64,000 bases of DNA from Pseudomonas gingeri. GTDB lineage: Bacteria > Pseudomonadota > Gammaproteobacteria > Pseudomonadales > Pseudomonadaceae. How positions within the stretch are numbered: the stretch's first letter is position 1; each line of letters opens with the position of its first letter. Both the position numbers and the translations under genes were made by a program. The DNA lies in the NCBI RefSeq assembly GCF_013386165.1, contig NZ_JACAOS010000017.1, positions 1 to 64,000 on the forward strand. The letters are read 5' to 3'. The notes beneath the pieces were generated by a model that made no database searches, was not told where the DNA came from, and was given only the letters and a program-made list of their open reading frames with translations. This document shows, piece by piece, positions 17,591 through 25,769 of this stretch.

Positions 17591-18181
17591 ATGTTTGCAC
17601 GCCTGTCCCTCCTTGCCGCCTTCGCCCTGCTGGCCAGCGGCTGCGCCAACAACACTTCGCCCGTGCTGGGCGGCGGAAACATCAGCTACGGCGACACCAA
17701 GGCCGTGGAACTGGTGACCAACGAGTTCGGTTCCACCGACCTGCAGATGATCGCCGAATCCATGACCCGCTCCCTGGCCCAGTCCGGCATCCTGCAAGGG
17801 CGTCCGGTGGTGCAGGTCTATGACGTGAAGAACAAGACCAGCGAGTACATCGATACCCGCGACATCACCAACTCGATCAAGACCCAGTTGATGAAGACCG
17901 GCACCGCCCGCTTCGCCAGCGACAACACCGAGATGCAAAGCCAGGTCGACCAGCTGAAGTTGCAGAACCAGAGCGGCCTGTACAAGAAAAGCACCGTCAG
18001 CAAGACCGGCAACATGATCGCTGCCAAGTACCGCCTGGAAGGTTCGATCAGCTCGATCGTCAAGCGCAGCAGCGACTACAAGGACGTGTTCTACAAGTTC
18101 AGCCTGCAACTGATCGACGTCGAAAGCGGCCTGGCCGAATGGATGGACGAAAAAGAGATCCGCAAAACCACGGAGCGTTAA
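17591..18181 (+). CDS. LpoB-like penicillin-binding protein activator lipoprotein
   Basis: A 196-residue outer-membrane lipoprotein of the LpoB family (lipobox LASGC). Recognisable segments are VELVTNEFGSTDLQMIAESM, RPVVQVYDVKNKTSEYIDTR, the TRDITNSIKTQLMKTG helix and YRLEGSISSIVKRS. In enterobacteria LpoB crosses the periplasm and stimulates PBP1b transglycosylase and transpeptidase activity. Pseudomonas PBP1b is known to use a different lipoprotein, LpoP, so whether this protein has the same partner is open. It sits between the ycfL-like gene and a second CsgG/LpoB-like gene (3 bases downstream), in one operon. Confidence 0.75.
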   Translation: MFARLSLLAAFALLASGCANNTSPVLGGGNISYGDTKAVELVTNEFGSTDLQMIAESMTRSLAQSGILQGRPVVQVYDVKNKTSEYIDTRDITNSIKTQLMKTGTARFASDNTEMQSQVDQLKLQNQSGLYKKSTVSKTGNMIAAKYRLEGSISSIVKRSSDYKDVFYKFSLQLIDVESGLAEWMDEKEIRKTTER

Positions 18182-18184
18182 ACA

Positions 18185-18928
18185 ATGCGTGCATGGATTG
18201 GCATGATCGGCCTGGTCTGCGCCTTCGGCGTCCAGGCCGCGCCCAAGGTGGCGGTGGCGGACCTGGCGTACCAGGCGCAGGTGGAGCAGTACATCCACAA
18301 TATCTCGGCGCGGGATAACCACCAGGAGAGTTACTACGGCGCCAGTGGTTCGTCGAGCTACGACGAGTACGAAAGCCGCAGCAGCTACATCGAGCAAGGC
18401 GAACTGCGCCGATTCACCGGCGATATCAAGGGCGAGATCCTGCGCAGCGGGATGTTCCAGCTGGTCCAGGGCACGCCCTATACCGCCAGTTCCAAGGGTG
18501 ATGTCTACGACGTCATCAAGCGGATCAAGGGTGGCAGCTTCAAGGGTGCCGATTTCGTGCTGTTCGGCACCGTGTCGGACATCGACTTCACCCAGGACAT
18601 CAACGAGCTGGCCAACACCAACAGCTACTCTGCGGTGCTGGGGCTGACCCTGGTGGGCGATTTCAGCCTGATCAACACCCGCACCTACGAGATCACCTCG
18701 GCGTTCACCGCCATGGGTGAGGGCCAGGACACCAAGCTGATCAACAGCCGGGATGTCCACGTGTCGCTGAACCGTCCGCGGGTGGTGCGTGATGTGTCCA
18801 AGGCATTGGGCGAGGATGTGGCGCGGCAGTTGAGCCTGCAATTGGGCGGGCCGGACATGGGGCCGGGTTCGGCGCCACCATTGCGCAACAACCTGCCGCC
18901 GGATGAAGCGCCACGGATTCTGAACTGA
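18185..18928 (+). CDS. CsgG/LpoB-like secreted periplasmic protein
   Basis: A 247-residue exported protein with a classical signal peptide (MRAWIGMIGLVCAFGVQA) and no lipobox Cys. The body shows the alternating pattern of the CsgG/TolB-N-like fold: PKVAVADLAYQ at the N-terminus, GEILRSGMFQLVQG, and GADFVLFGTVSDIDF as the central strand. A low-complexity Tyr/Ser-rich insertion (ESYYGASGSSSYDEYESRSS) lies at residues ~43-62. The gene starts 3 bases after the LpoB-like stop, so translation is probably coupled. It may form a complex with the LpoB-like lipoprotein, which is inference. Confidence 0.65.
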   Translation: MRAWIGMIGLVCAFGVQAAPKVAVADLAYQAQVEQYIHNISARDNHQESYYGASGSSSYDEYESRSSYIEQGELRRFTGDIKGEILRSGMFQLVQGTPYTASSKGDVYDVIKRIKGGSFKGADFVLFGTVSDIDFTQDINELANTNSYSAVLGLTLVGDFSLINTRTYEITSAFTAMGEGQDTKLINSRDVHVSLNRPRVVRDVSKALGEDVARQLSLQLGGPDMGPGSAPPLRNNLPPDEAPRILN

Positions 18929-18949
18929 TCCGGGACCGCGTTATCGTTC

Positions 18950-19047
18950 ATCGCGAGCAAGCTCGCTCCTACAATGGTTCGCGCTGACCTGAGTTTTTGT
19001 ACACGACGCGGACAACGGTAGGCGCCGGCTTGCCGGCGATGGCGTCC
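18950..19047. repeat. Two REP-type arms in opposite orientation
   Basis: TCGCGAGCAAGCTCGCTCCT (18951-18970) and GTAGGCGCCGGCTTGCCGGC (19018-19037) are two different REP arm types facing each other, downstream of both the lipoprotein operon and the convergent lysE-like gene. Confidence 0.65.
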
Positions 19048-19066
19048 GCTCAGACAACCCTGACCT

Positions 19067-19699
19067 TCAGGTGGTCGCCTTGTGCAAGGTCGCCAGAAAC
19101 CCCGCAGCCCCCACGAACAAACCGGCAAAGGTGCGGTTCATCCGACGTTGCTGCTTGGGCGTGCGCAACAGGCGCAGGACCTTGGACGCCAGGCCCGTGT
19201 AACCGGCCATGACGACCATATCGACAGCGATCATGGTCACGCCGAGGATCAGGTACTGATGCACCAGCGGTGCTTGGGGATCGATGAACTGCGGCAGCAC
19301 GGCCAGCATGAACACCAGGGCCTTGGGGTTGCTGACGTTCACCAGGAAACCACGGAACATCAAGGTCAACGGCTTGCCGACCGGGCGAATCGTCGATTCT
19401 TCAGCCATGTTGCTGGGCAACGCACGCCATTGCTTGACCGCGAGGTACACCAGGTAGATCACGCCGAACCACTTGATGGCATAGAAGGCCGAGGAAGACG
19501 TCGCCAGGATCGCCCCGACGCCCGCGGCAATCACCGCGATCTGCGCCGCCAGGCCCAGTTGCAGGCCCAGGGCATTCCAGTAGCCACGCAGGAAACCGTA
19601 TTGCAGGCCGCTGGACATCGAGGCGATGGCGCCGGCACCTGGGGATAGGCTGATGACCCAGCACGCGGCAAAAAAGGCCAGCCATGTCTCAAGCAGCAT
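19067..19699 (-). CDS. LysE/RhtB family amino-acid exporter
   Basis: A 210-residue inner-membrane exporter with about six hydrophobic helices. The family signature is at the start: LAFFAACWVISLSPGAGAIASM, where the SPGP-like motif reads SPGAG. LGLQLGLAAQIAVIAAGVGA and GFLVNVSNPKALVFMLAVLPQF (NPK motif) follow. The ATG at 19699 is preferred over the GTG three bases earlier because GAGG lies 6 bases before it. The substrate is unknown; relatives export homoserine, threonine or other small amino acids. It is convergent with the lipoprotein operon. Confidence 0.85.
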   Translation of the reverse strand: MLLETWLAFFAACWVISLSPGAGAIASMSSGLQYGFLRGYWNALGLQLGLAAQIAVIAAGVGAILATSSSAFYAIKWFGVIYLVYLAVKQWRALPSNMAEESTIRPVGKPLTLMFRGFLVNVSNPKALVFMLAVLPQFIDPQAPLVHQYLILGVTMIAVDMVVMAGYTGLASKVLRLLRTPKQQRRMNRTFAGLFVGAAGFLATLHKATT

Positions 19700-19820
19700 C
19701 ACGCACCTCGGATAAGAGTTGTAACAAACCTCTAAGCTAATCCGTGGGCGTGAAATTGACTATCGTTTTTTGTCGGGCGCGCGCGCCGCTGACAAACACC
19801 AGCCGCCGATCCGGTTAACC

Positions 19821-19957
19821 TTTGTGGCGAGCGGGCTTGCCCGCGTTGGAGCGCGAAGCGCTCCTAAAACCAGAGAACGCGCTGTATCAGATACACCAAG
19901 GTGACCGGTTTCAGGGCCGCTTCGCAGCCCAGCGCGGGCAAGCCCGCTCGCCACAAA
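19821..19957. repeat. 137-bp REP doublet (type shared with 33418-33554)
   Basis: Perfect outer arms TTTGTGGCGAGCGGGCTTGC / GCAAGCCCGCTCGCCACAAA flank a centre that contains GCGAAGCGCTCC and GCTTCGCAGCCC. The copy at 33418-33554 has the same length and the same arms, but the middle 60 or so bases differ. Confidence 0.85.
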
Positions 19958-19987
19958 TCTTGCCCAGGCTTGAGCCCGGCGGCGCAA

Positions 19988-21898
19988 TCAGGACAACGCT
20001 TCCAGCTCCGCCTGCATGCTTTCGAGCAATTCCAAAGCTTCCATCCACGCTTCTTCGAGCTGGGACTCGCGCACTTTCAACTTGGCCTGTTCAGCCAACA
20101 GATCACGCAACTCGTCCTTGCGAGCGGCTTCGTAAACGGCGCTGTCACCGAGGCTGGCTTCAATCTTCGCCAGCTTTTCGTGCAGCTTGCCCAACTCGGC
20201 CTCAAGCTTGTCGGCTTCGCGCTTGTGCGGGGCCAGTTGCTGGCGCAACGCGGCAGCCTGCTGACGCTGGGCCTTCTTGTCGGTCTTGTCGGCATTCACC
20301 GGCGTATTGCTCACCGGCGCATTGCGCTGGCGATACTCCACCAGCCAGCGGGCGTAGTCTTCCAGATCGCCGTCGAACTCTTCGACCTTGCCGTCAGCCA
20401 CCAGGTAGAAATTATCAGTGGTGCTCTTGAGCAGATGACGGTCGTGGGAGACCACCAGCACCGCACCACTGAACTCCTGCAAGGCCATGGTCAACGCCAG
20501 GCGCATTTCCAGGTCCAGGTGGTTGGTCGGTTCGTCGAGCAGCAACAGGTTCGGCCGCTCCCAGGCGATCAAGGCCAGCGCCAGGCGCGCCTTCTCGCCA
20601 CCGGAGAAGTTCAGCACCGGCTCGTCGATGCGCGCGCCACGGAAGTCGAAACCACCCAGGAAGTCGCGCAAGGTCTGCTCGCGCTCGGTCGGCGCCAGAC
20701 GCTGCAGGTGCAACAACGGGCTGGCCTTGGAGTCCAGCGAGTCGAGCTGATGTTGGGCAAAGTAGCCGACCACGGTGTTTTCACCGCGGGTCATCCGCCC
20801 CGCCAGCGGCGACAGCTCGCCCGCGAGGTTCTTGATCAGGGTCGATTTACCTGCGCCGTTGGGGCCGAGCAAACCGATCCGGGCACCCGGGGTCAGTTGC
20901 AGCTTGACCTTCTCGAGGATGGTCTTGTCGCCATAACCCAGCCGCGCGTCGGACAGATCCAGCAGGGGGCTGGAGATCTTCTGCGATTCGCGGAACACAA
21001 AGTCGAACGGCGAATCGACATGGGCGGCAGACAGCTCCTCCATCCGCTCCAGGGCCTTGATCCGGCTCTGGGCCTGGCGGGCCTTGGTGGCCTGGGCCTT
21101 GAAGCGGGCGATGTAGCTTTCCATGTGCGCACGCTGCGCCTGCTGCTTCTCGTAGGCCTGTTGCTGCTGGGCCAGACGCTCGGCACGAGCGCGCTCGAAC
21201 GCCGTGTAGCCACCGCGATAGAGGGTGATCTTGCGCTGGTCGACATGGGCCACGTGATCGACCACTTCATCGAGGAAGTCACGGTCGTGGGAGATCAGCA
21301 GCAAGGTACCGGGGTAACTCTTGAGCCAGTCCTCCAGCCAGATGATCGCGTCGAGGTCCAAGTGGTTGGTCGGTTCGTCGAGCAACAACAGGTCCGACGG
21401 GCACATCAGGGCCTGCGCCAGGTTCAGGCGCATCCGCCAGCCACCGGAGAAAGCCGAGACCTGATGGTCCATCTGGTCGTTGGTGAAGCCCAGGCCCGCC
21501 AGCAGCTTGCGCGCGCGGGCATCGGCGGTGTAACCGTCGGCGCTGTCGAGTTCCGAGTGCAGGCGCGCCTGGGCGGCGCCGTCATGGGCCGCTTCGGCCG
21601 CCGCGAGGTCGTGTTGCACCTGGCGCAGGCGCACGTCACCGTCGAGCACGTAGTCGACCGCCAGGCGTTCGAGGGTATCGACCTCCTGGCGCATGTGGGC
21701 GATACGCCAATCGGCCGGCAGGAAGCAGTCACCCGAGTCGGGGTGCAGCTCGCCCCGCAGCAGGGCGAACAGGCTGGATTTGCCGGCGCCGTTGGCACCG
21801 ATCAGGCCGGCTTTATGGCCGGCGTGCAGGGTCAGCTCGGCGTCTTCTAGCAGACGTTGCGGGCCACGCTGTAAAGTCAGGTTCTGAAGTCGAATCAT
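19988..21898 (-). CDS. ABC-F family ATP-binding protein (YheS/Uup-like)
   Basis: A 636-residue soluble protein with two ABC ATPase domains and no membrane segments, typical of ABC-F proteins that act on ribosomes. Walker A motifs are GANGAGKSSLF (first domain) and GPNGAGKSTLI (second). The ABC signatures are SAFSGGWRMRLNLA and NFSGGEKARLALAL, and the Walker B motifs LLLLDEPTNHLD occur in both. A charged linker lies between the domains (residues ~240-300), and a C-terminal coiled-coil (KREADKLEAELGKLHEKLAK) ends the protein. The start is set at MIRLQNLTLQ; no strong RBS is visible. It is divergent from the TIGR02444 gene by 50 bases. Confidence 0.9.
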   Translation of the reverse strand: MIRLQNLTLQRGPQRLLEDAELTLHAGHKAGLIGANGAGKSSLFALLRGELHPDSGDCFLPADWRIAHMRQEVDTLERLAVDYVLDGDVRLRQVQHDLAAAEAAHDGAAQARLHSELDSADGYTADARARKLLAGLGFTNDQMDHQVSAFSGGWRMRLNLAQALMCPSDLLLLDEPTNHLDLDAIIWLEDWLKSYPGTLLLISHDRDFLDEVVDHVAHVDQRKITLYRGGYTAFERARAERLAQQQQAYEKQQAQRAHMESYIARFKAQATKARQAQSRIKALERMEELSAAHVDSPFDFVFRESQKISSPLLDLSDARLGYGDKTILEKVKLQLTPGARIGLLGPNGAGKSTLIKNLAGELSPLAGRMTRGENTVVGYFAQHQLDSLDSKASPLLHLQRLAPTEREQTLRDFLGGFDFRGARIDEPVLNFSGGEKARLALALIAWERPNLLLLDEPTNHLDLEMRLALTMALQEFSGAVLVVSHDRHLLKSTTDNFYLVADGKVEEFDGDLEDYARWLVEYRQRNAPVSNTPVNADKTDKKAQRQQAAALRQQLAPHKREADKLEAELGKLHEKLAKIEASLGDSAVYEAARKDELRDLLAEQAKLKVRESQLEEAWMEALELLESMQAELEALS

Positions 21899-21948
21899 AA
21901 TGGCGGCGGAGTCTACCAGCTTCCCTCGCAACTGGCGCGGATCTCACC

Positions 21949-22413
21949 ATGCATGCTGACCTGTGGACGTTTTCCCTGAACACTTACGCCAAACCCGGCG
22001 TCGAAGAAACCTGCCTGGCGCTCCAGGCGCAGGGGGCGAATGTCTGCCTGCTGCTGTGCGCGGCCTGGCTGGGCCGACGTGGGGTGCGTTGCGAGACCGA
22101 ACGCTCGCGACAATTGCAGGCACTCGCCGAGCCCTGGGATGAGCAAGTGGTGCAGCCGCTCCGACAGTTGCGCACGCAATGGCGCACCGCGGCATCCGCG
22201 GACGTCGAGTTGAAAATACTGAGGGATCAGGTCAAGGCATTGGAGCTGGCCGCCGAACAGCAGCTATTGCAGCGACTGGAAGGGTTGGCGCGGGACTGGC
22301 CAGAGGTGGGCGCGGAAGATCTGGACGCGTGGCTGGAGGCTGTCACCACCCAGGCCGCGCACCTGAATCGCGACGCGCTGCGGCAGCTGCGCGTCGCGGT
22401 GAGCCAGACTTAG
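21949..22413 (+). CDS. TIGR02444 family protein of unknown function
   Basis: A 154-residue, mostly helical cytoplasmic protein. It begins DLWTFSLNTYAKPGVEETCL and has the hydrophobic helix GANVCLLLCAAWLGRRG, the pattern of the TIGR02444 family found near algP in pseudomonads. No catalytic motif was seen. Its stop overlaps the convergent algP stop by four bases. Confidence 0.75.
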   Translation: MHADLWTFSLNTYAKPGVEETCLALQAQGANVCLLLCAAWLGRRGVRCETERSRQLQALAEPWDEQVVQPLRQLRTQWRTAASADVELKILRDQVKALELAAEQQLLQRLEGLARDWPEVGAEDLDAWLEAVTTQAAHLNRDALRQLRVAVSQT

Positions 22414-23480
22414 GAAGCGCTGGTCGGGGTTACGGCAGGTGCGGCTGGAGCAGTCGGCGCGGCTGGAGCAGCGCTGGCTGGCGCAGCCGATGCCGGCGCG
22501 GCGGGCTTGGCGGCAGTCACAGCTGGCTTTGCGGCGGGCTTGGCAGCAGCTGGTTTAGCAGCAACCGGTTTTGCAGCTGGCTTGGCGGCAGCAGGTTTGG
22601 CAGCAGCAGGTTTTGCAACTGGCTTGGCGGCAGCAGGTTTAGCGGCGGCAGCTTTTACAGCAGGCTTGGCGGCAACCGGTTTGGCAGCAGCAGCTTTGGC
22701 GGCTGGCTTGGCAGCAGCCGGTTTAGCTGCAGCGGCTTTTGCAGCTGGCTTGGCGGCAGCCGGTTTAGCGACAGCAGCTTTTACAGCAGGCTTGGCGGCA
22801 ACCGGTTTGGCAGCAGCAGCTTTGGCGGCTGGCTTGGCGGCAACCGGTTTAGCAGCAGCGACTTTGGCGGCTGGCTTGGCAGCAACAGGTTTGGCGGCGG
22901 CAGCTTTTACAGCAGGCTTGGCGGCAACCGGTTTGGCAGCAGCGGCTTTGGCGGCTGGCTTGGTAGCAGCAGGTTTAGCGGCAGCAACTTTTGCAGCGGG
23001 CTTGGCGACGGCAGGTTTAGCAGCGGCAGCTTTTGCAGCAGGCTTGGCGGCAGCCGGTTTGGCAGCGGCAGGTTTGGCGGCACGCGTCGACAGCGCCTTG
23101 GTGACGGCTTCTTTCACACGGCCAACACCCTGGGCCAGTTTCAGACTTTCCTGGGCATCGCGCTTGAGTTGCAGGATGTAACCACGGGTGTCCGACTGGC
23201 TGGTTTTCAGCTTGTCCAGCAATGCTTCGAGTTCACCGACAGCGCTCTTGGCCTTGGCTTGTGCCTTGGCTTTTCCGGCAGTCGCCGAGTCCTGCAATTT
23301 GGTGCGGGCCTTGTGCAATTTTTCCTGCGCTTTACCGCGTTGTTTCTCCAGTTTGGCGAGCAGTTTTTCAGCATCAGCCAGGGCTTGGGTGCAAGCGGTT
23401 TCCAGGTGCTCGAGCAAGCTGCCCGACAACTGTTGGAGTAAATGCAACGGGGTATTTACAGGCTTCTTGGTGGCCGACAT
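22410..23480 (-). CDS. algP: AlgP (AlgR3), histone H1-like repeat protein
   Basis: A 356-residue, lysine/alanine-rich DNA-binding protein associated with control of alginate genes in Pseudomonas. Residues 1-120 form a helical domain (HLLQQLSGSLLEHLETACTQ). Residues ~135-330 are a long array of KPAAAKPAA / KPVAAKPA / KAAAAKPA units like eukaryotic histone H1 tails, and the end is an Ala/Pro tail. AGGAGG precedes the ATG at 23480. The DNA encoding the array (about 22500-23090) is a 12-base-unit tandem repeat prone to length change. The long antisense glycine- and alanine-rich frames are by-products of this composition. Confidence 0.92.
   Translation of the reverse strand: MSATKKPVNTPLHLLQQLSGSLLEHLETACTQALADAEKLLAKLEKQRGKAQEKLHKARTKLQDSATAGKAKAQAKAKSAVGELEALLDKLKTSQSDTRGYILQLKRDAQESLKLAQGVGRVKEAVTKALSTRAAKPAAAKPAAAKPAAKAAAAKPAVAKPAAKVAAAKPAATKPAAKAAAAKPVAAKPAVKAAAAKPVAAKPAAKVAAAKPVAAKPAAKAAAAKPVAAKPAVKAAVAKPAAAKPAAKAAAAKPAAAKPAAKAAAAKPVAAKPAVKAAAAKPAAAKPVAKPAAAKPAAAKPAAKPVAAKPAAAKPAAKPAVTAAKPAAPASAAPASAAPAAPTAPAAPAVTPTSAS
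22500..23090 (-). repeat. Degenerate tandem repeat encoding the AlgP KPAA array
   Basis: Imperfect 12-base units (GCAGCCAAACCG-like, read on the minus strand) are repeated about 45-50 times, with higher-order blocks of about 60-120 bases such as the recurring KAAAAKPVAAKPAVKAAAAK. Copy number is expected to vary between strains by slippage or recombination. Confidence 0.8.
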
Positions 23481-23652
23481 GGTGTACCTCCTGGCTGAGT
23501 GAATGCGGCTCATACTAGCCCTCTGGGAGTAGCGCCGCTAGGGCATGTTGACAGTATCGAAGGGCCCGCGTTGCATGCCTTGAAAAATGCTTCTTCAACA
23601 ACCAACCCGGAGCACTGGCATAATCCTTTGCACCTGAGGTCGGAGAGTGCTT

Positions 23653-24318
23653 ATGCCGCGTTATTTTCTGCTGTCACTGTGTGTGTTCTGGTCCCTTGCG
23701 CAAGCCGCGCCAGAGGTCGCGAACGACGATGCCCACGACTTGGCCTACAGCCTCGGCGCCAGCCTCGGCGAGCGTCTGCGCCAGGATGCTCCGGACCTGC
23801 AGATCAAGGCCTTGCTCGACGGTTTGAAGCAGGCCTACCAGGGCAAGCCGCTGGCCTTGAAGGACGAACGCATCCAACAGATTCTCGCTGCTCATGATGC
23901 CCAGGTCGCTCAGGAAGCCGCCAAACCACAGAGCGAAATTGCCCTGGAAGCCGAGCGAAAATTCCTCACAGAAGAGAAGGCGAAACCCGGCGTCCACGAA
24001 TTGGCCGACGGCATCCTGATGACCGAACTGGCGCCCGGCACGGGAGAAAAAGTCGCGGCCAACGGCAAGGTCCAGGTGCGCTATGTCGGACGCCTGCCCA
24101 ACGGCACCGTATTCGATCAGAATCGGCAACCGCAGTGGTTTCGCCTGGACAGCGTGATCAGTGGCTGGCGCACGGCCTTGCCACAGATGCCCGTCGGTGC
24201 GAAATGGCGCTTGGTGCTGCCTTCGGCGCAGGCGTATGGCGCAGACGGTGCAGGCGACCTGATCGCCCCTTACACACCGCTGGTGTTCGAAATCGAGCTG
24301 CTCGGCGTCGCCAGCTGA
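23653..24318 (+). CDS. FKBP-type peptidyl-prolyl isomerase, exported
   Basis: A 221-residue periplasmic isomerase. The signal peptide MPRYFLLSLCVFWSLAQA is followed by a FkpA/Mip-like N-terminal dimerisation domain (DLAYSLGASLGERLRQ). A C-terminal FKBP domain comes next (VQVRYVGRLPNGTVFDQN, VISGWRTALPQMPVGAKWRL, FEIELL). The FKBP core lacks some canonical aromatic residues (for example FDQNRQPQWFRLDSV in place of FDSS...FPLGxVI), so activity may differ. The ATG at 23653 has GGAGAG upstream. The gene sits between algP and algQ as in P. aeruginosa. Confidence 0.85.
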   Translation: MPRYFLLSLCVFWSLAQAAPEVANDDAHDLAYSLGASLGERLRQDAPDLQIKALLDGLKQAYQGKPLALKDERIQQILAAHDAQVAQEAAKPQSEIALEAERKFLTEEKAKPGVHELADGILMTELAPGTGEKVAANGKVQVRYVGRLPNGTVFDQNRQPQWFRLDSVISGWRTALPQMPVGAKWRLVLPSAQAYGADGAGDLIAPYTPLVFEIELLGVAS

Positions 24319-24333
24319 CAGTCCCGCCACAAC

Positions 24334-24364
24334 GAAAAACGGTGCGCCTGAGCGCACCGTTTTC
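24334..24364. terminator. Bidirectional rho-independent terminator
   Basis: A 12-bp perfect stem AAAACGGTGCGC / GCGCACCGTTTT with a CTGA loop lies between the convergent FKBP and algQ genes. Each side ends in a run of T on its own transcript. Confidence 0.9.
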
Positions 24365-24381
24365 ATAGGTAGCCATCGGTA

Positions 24382-24840
24382 TCAGGCCTGGGCTTCAGCC
24401 TTTTCCTTGTGCGCCGTATGCAGCACTTCGATCAGGCAATCTTCCAGTTCGAAGCGTTCGTGCAGCAGACCGCCCAGCTCCTGGAATTTATGCGCGACGC
24501 ACTGACCTTCGTCGCACAGATCGTTGAAGGCCAGCAGCTTCTCGGTAATCACATCGATGCGCGGGTAGATCGTCTCGGCCAATTCCAGCCCGCGCTTGTC
24601 GCCAAAGGCCTTGGCCTCACCGGTCAACTGCTCGTAGATTTCGAAGTGGCCGGCCGACACATAATCCACCAGCAGACCGCAAAACTCCTGCAAGGGTTTA
24701 GGATTCTGCGCCAGGGCACCCGGCTCGGCACCGAGGGCATCGTAGGCACGCACGAGTTCGTGACGCTCCTTCAACCAGCGGTCGATCAGCAGATGCACTC
24801 CGCCCCAGCGTTCTTGAGCATTCCGACAACTTTCGAGCAT
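24382..24840 (-). CDS. algQ: Anti-sigma-70 regulator AlgQ (Rsd family)
   Basis: A 152-residue helical Rsd/AlgQ protein that binds region 4 of the housekeeping sigma factor and shifts RNA polymerase use; in Pseudomonas it affects alginate and siderophore genes. Family segments include HLLIDRWLKERHELVRAY, FCGLLVDYVSAGHFEIYEQL and the C-terminal LGGLLHERFELEDCLIEVL. It shares the convergent terminator with the FKBP gene and is separated from dsbB by 188 bases, so it is probably monocistronic. Confidence 0.92.
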   Translation of the reverse strand: MLESCRNAQERWGGVHLLIDRWLKERHELVRAYDALGAEPGALAQNPKPLQEFCGLLVDYVSAGHFEIYEQLTGEAKAFGDKRGLELAETIYPRIDVITEKLLAFNDLCDEGQCVAHKFQELGGLLHERFELEDCLIEVLHTAHKEKAEAQA

Positions 24841-25028
24841 GGTGATCTCTTCCCTTCTGGGTCATGCCGACCGATACCCCGAGCAGATCGGGGCTCCTGA
24901 CTTGGCCAAACAGAACAAGCTGACTGCGATAACGCGATGCGGGCCAGATTATGCCCGCTCGACACCTGCTTCAAGGTACGCAGGAGAGAAAGTTCATACA
25001 AGTGTTTAATCCAGAGCACGACTGCCGG

Positions 25029-25544
25029 TTAGTTCTGCACCTTGTCCGCCACCGAATCCGGCCCCACCCATTGACAGATCACCAGCAGGCTCATCCCCAC
25101 GAAAGCCAGCAGGCTCCACTCGGGAATGCTCAGGTCGAAGAGGGTCCACTGGATTTGCGCGCACTCGGCCGTGGCCCGAAACATCAGCTTGAAGGCTTCA
25201 AGGGTTGGCAACTGCTGCATCAGGCAATGCAGGTCGGGCTGGCAGATCATCAACTGCTCGGCCGGCACCCGCTGCAGCAACACCTGCCGCGCCGCCGTGG
25301 CGGCACCGGCCAGGGCCAGCAGCAGGCTCAGGCCGCCATAGACCCAGCGGCCGATGCGGCCCGGGCCGTGCAGCATCGCCAGCAGGTTGACCAGGCAGAA
25401 CCCGGCGAGAAAAAAACGCTGGACGATGCACAGCGAGCAAGGCTCCAGCCCGGTCACACGTTCCAGGTACAGCGACGCCCCCATGACCAGGGCACCTGTC
25501 AACAAGGCCAGGGAGAACAGAGAACGTGAGCGGGCCAAGAACAT
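25029..25544 (-). CDS. dsbB: Disulfide bond formation protein B (DsbB/DsbH)
   Basis: A 171-residue inner-membrane quinone-linked oxidase that reoxidises DsbA. Four transmembrane helices are visible. The first periplasmic loop carries the CSLC (CxxC) pair in EPCSLCIVQRF, and the second loop has two Cys residues (MICQPDLHCLM), as expected. The gene lies downstream of hemY and upstream of algQ, the position of dsbH in P. aeruginosa; a second dsbB elsewhere in the genome would be normal. Confidence 0.9.
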   Translation of the reverse strand: MFLARSRSLFSLALLTGALVMGASLYLERVTGLEPCSLCIVQRFFLAGFCLVNLLAMLHGPGRIGRWVYGGLSLLLALAGAATAARQVLLQRVPAEQLMICQPDLHCLMQQLPTLEAFKLMFRATAECAQIQWTLFDLSIPEWSLLAFVGMSLLVICQWVGPDSVADKVQN

Positions 25545-25731
25545 GGCTTATCCGTAACAGGAGAGACAGGCAGTTACGGTAGAGGAAAGCCCTTGGCCCT
25601 TTCAAGGCGAGCCAGAGCAGACAATTCCTTAAGCCTGTAAGGAATTACCGACGGACATCCTATGAAACCATTAATTCAGGAGTAGGAATCAGACCTGCCC
25701 AAGGAAAGGGAAGCATCCTGACACGCAAAGA

Positions 25732-25755
25732 CGGGATGCCTGCCGCCGCATCCCG
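25732..25755 (-). terminator. Likely terminator of the hemCDXY operon
   Basis: Inverted repeat CGGGATGC-N8-GCATCCCG just past the hemY stop, followed on the minus strand by TCTTTG. The T-run is weak but the stem is perfect. Confidence 0.6.
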
Positions 25756-25769
25756 CCTTCCAGGACCTC

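Noticed and set aside
19901..21850. 649-residue plus-strand frame
   Set aside because: It is the shadow of the ABC-F gene, which carries both Walker and signature motifs on the other strand.
22500..23090. CRISPR-like repeat appearance
   Set aside because: The units are 12 bases, contiguous and in frame with a protein array, without spacers.
22179..23441. 420-residue Gly/Ser-rich and 224-residue Ala/Gly-rich plus-strand frames
   Set aside because: They are the antisense reading of the algP tandem repeat; the low complexity arises from the 12-base unit, and no RBS or conserved motif is present.
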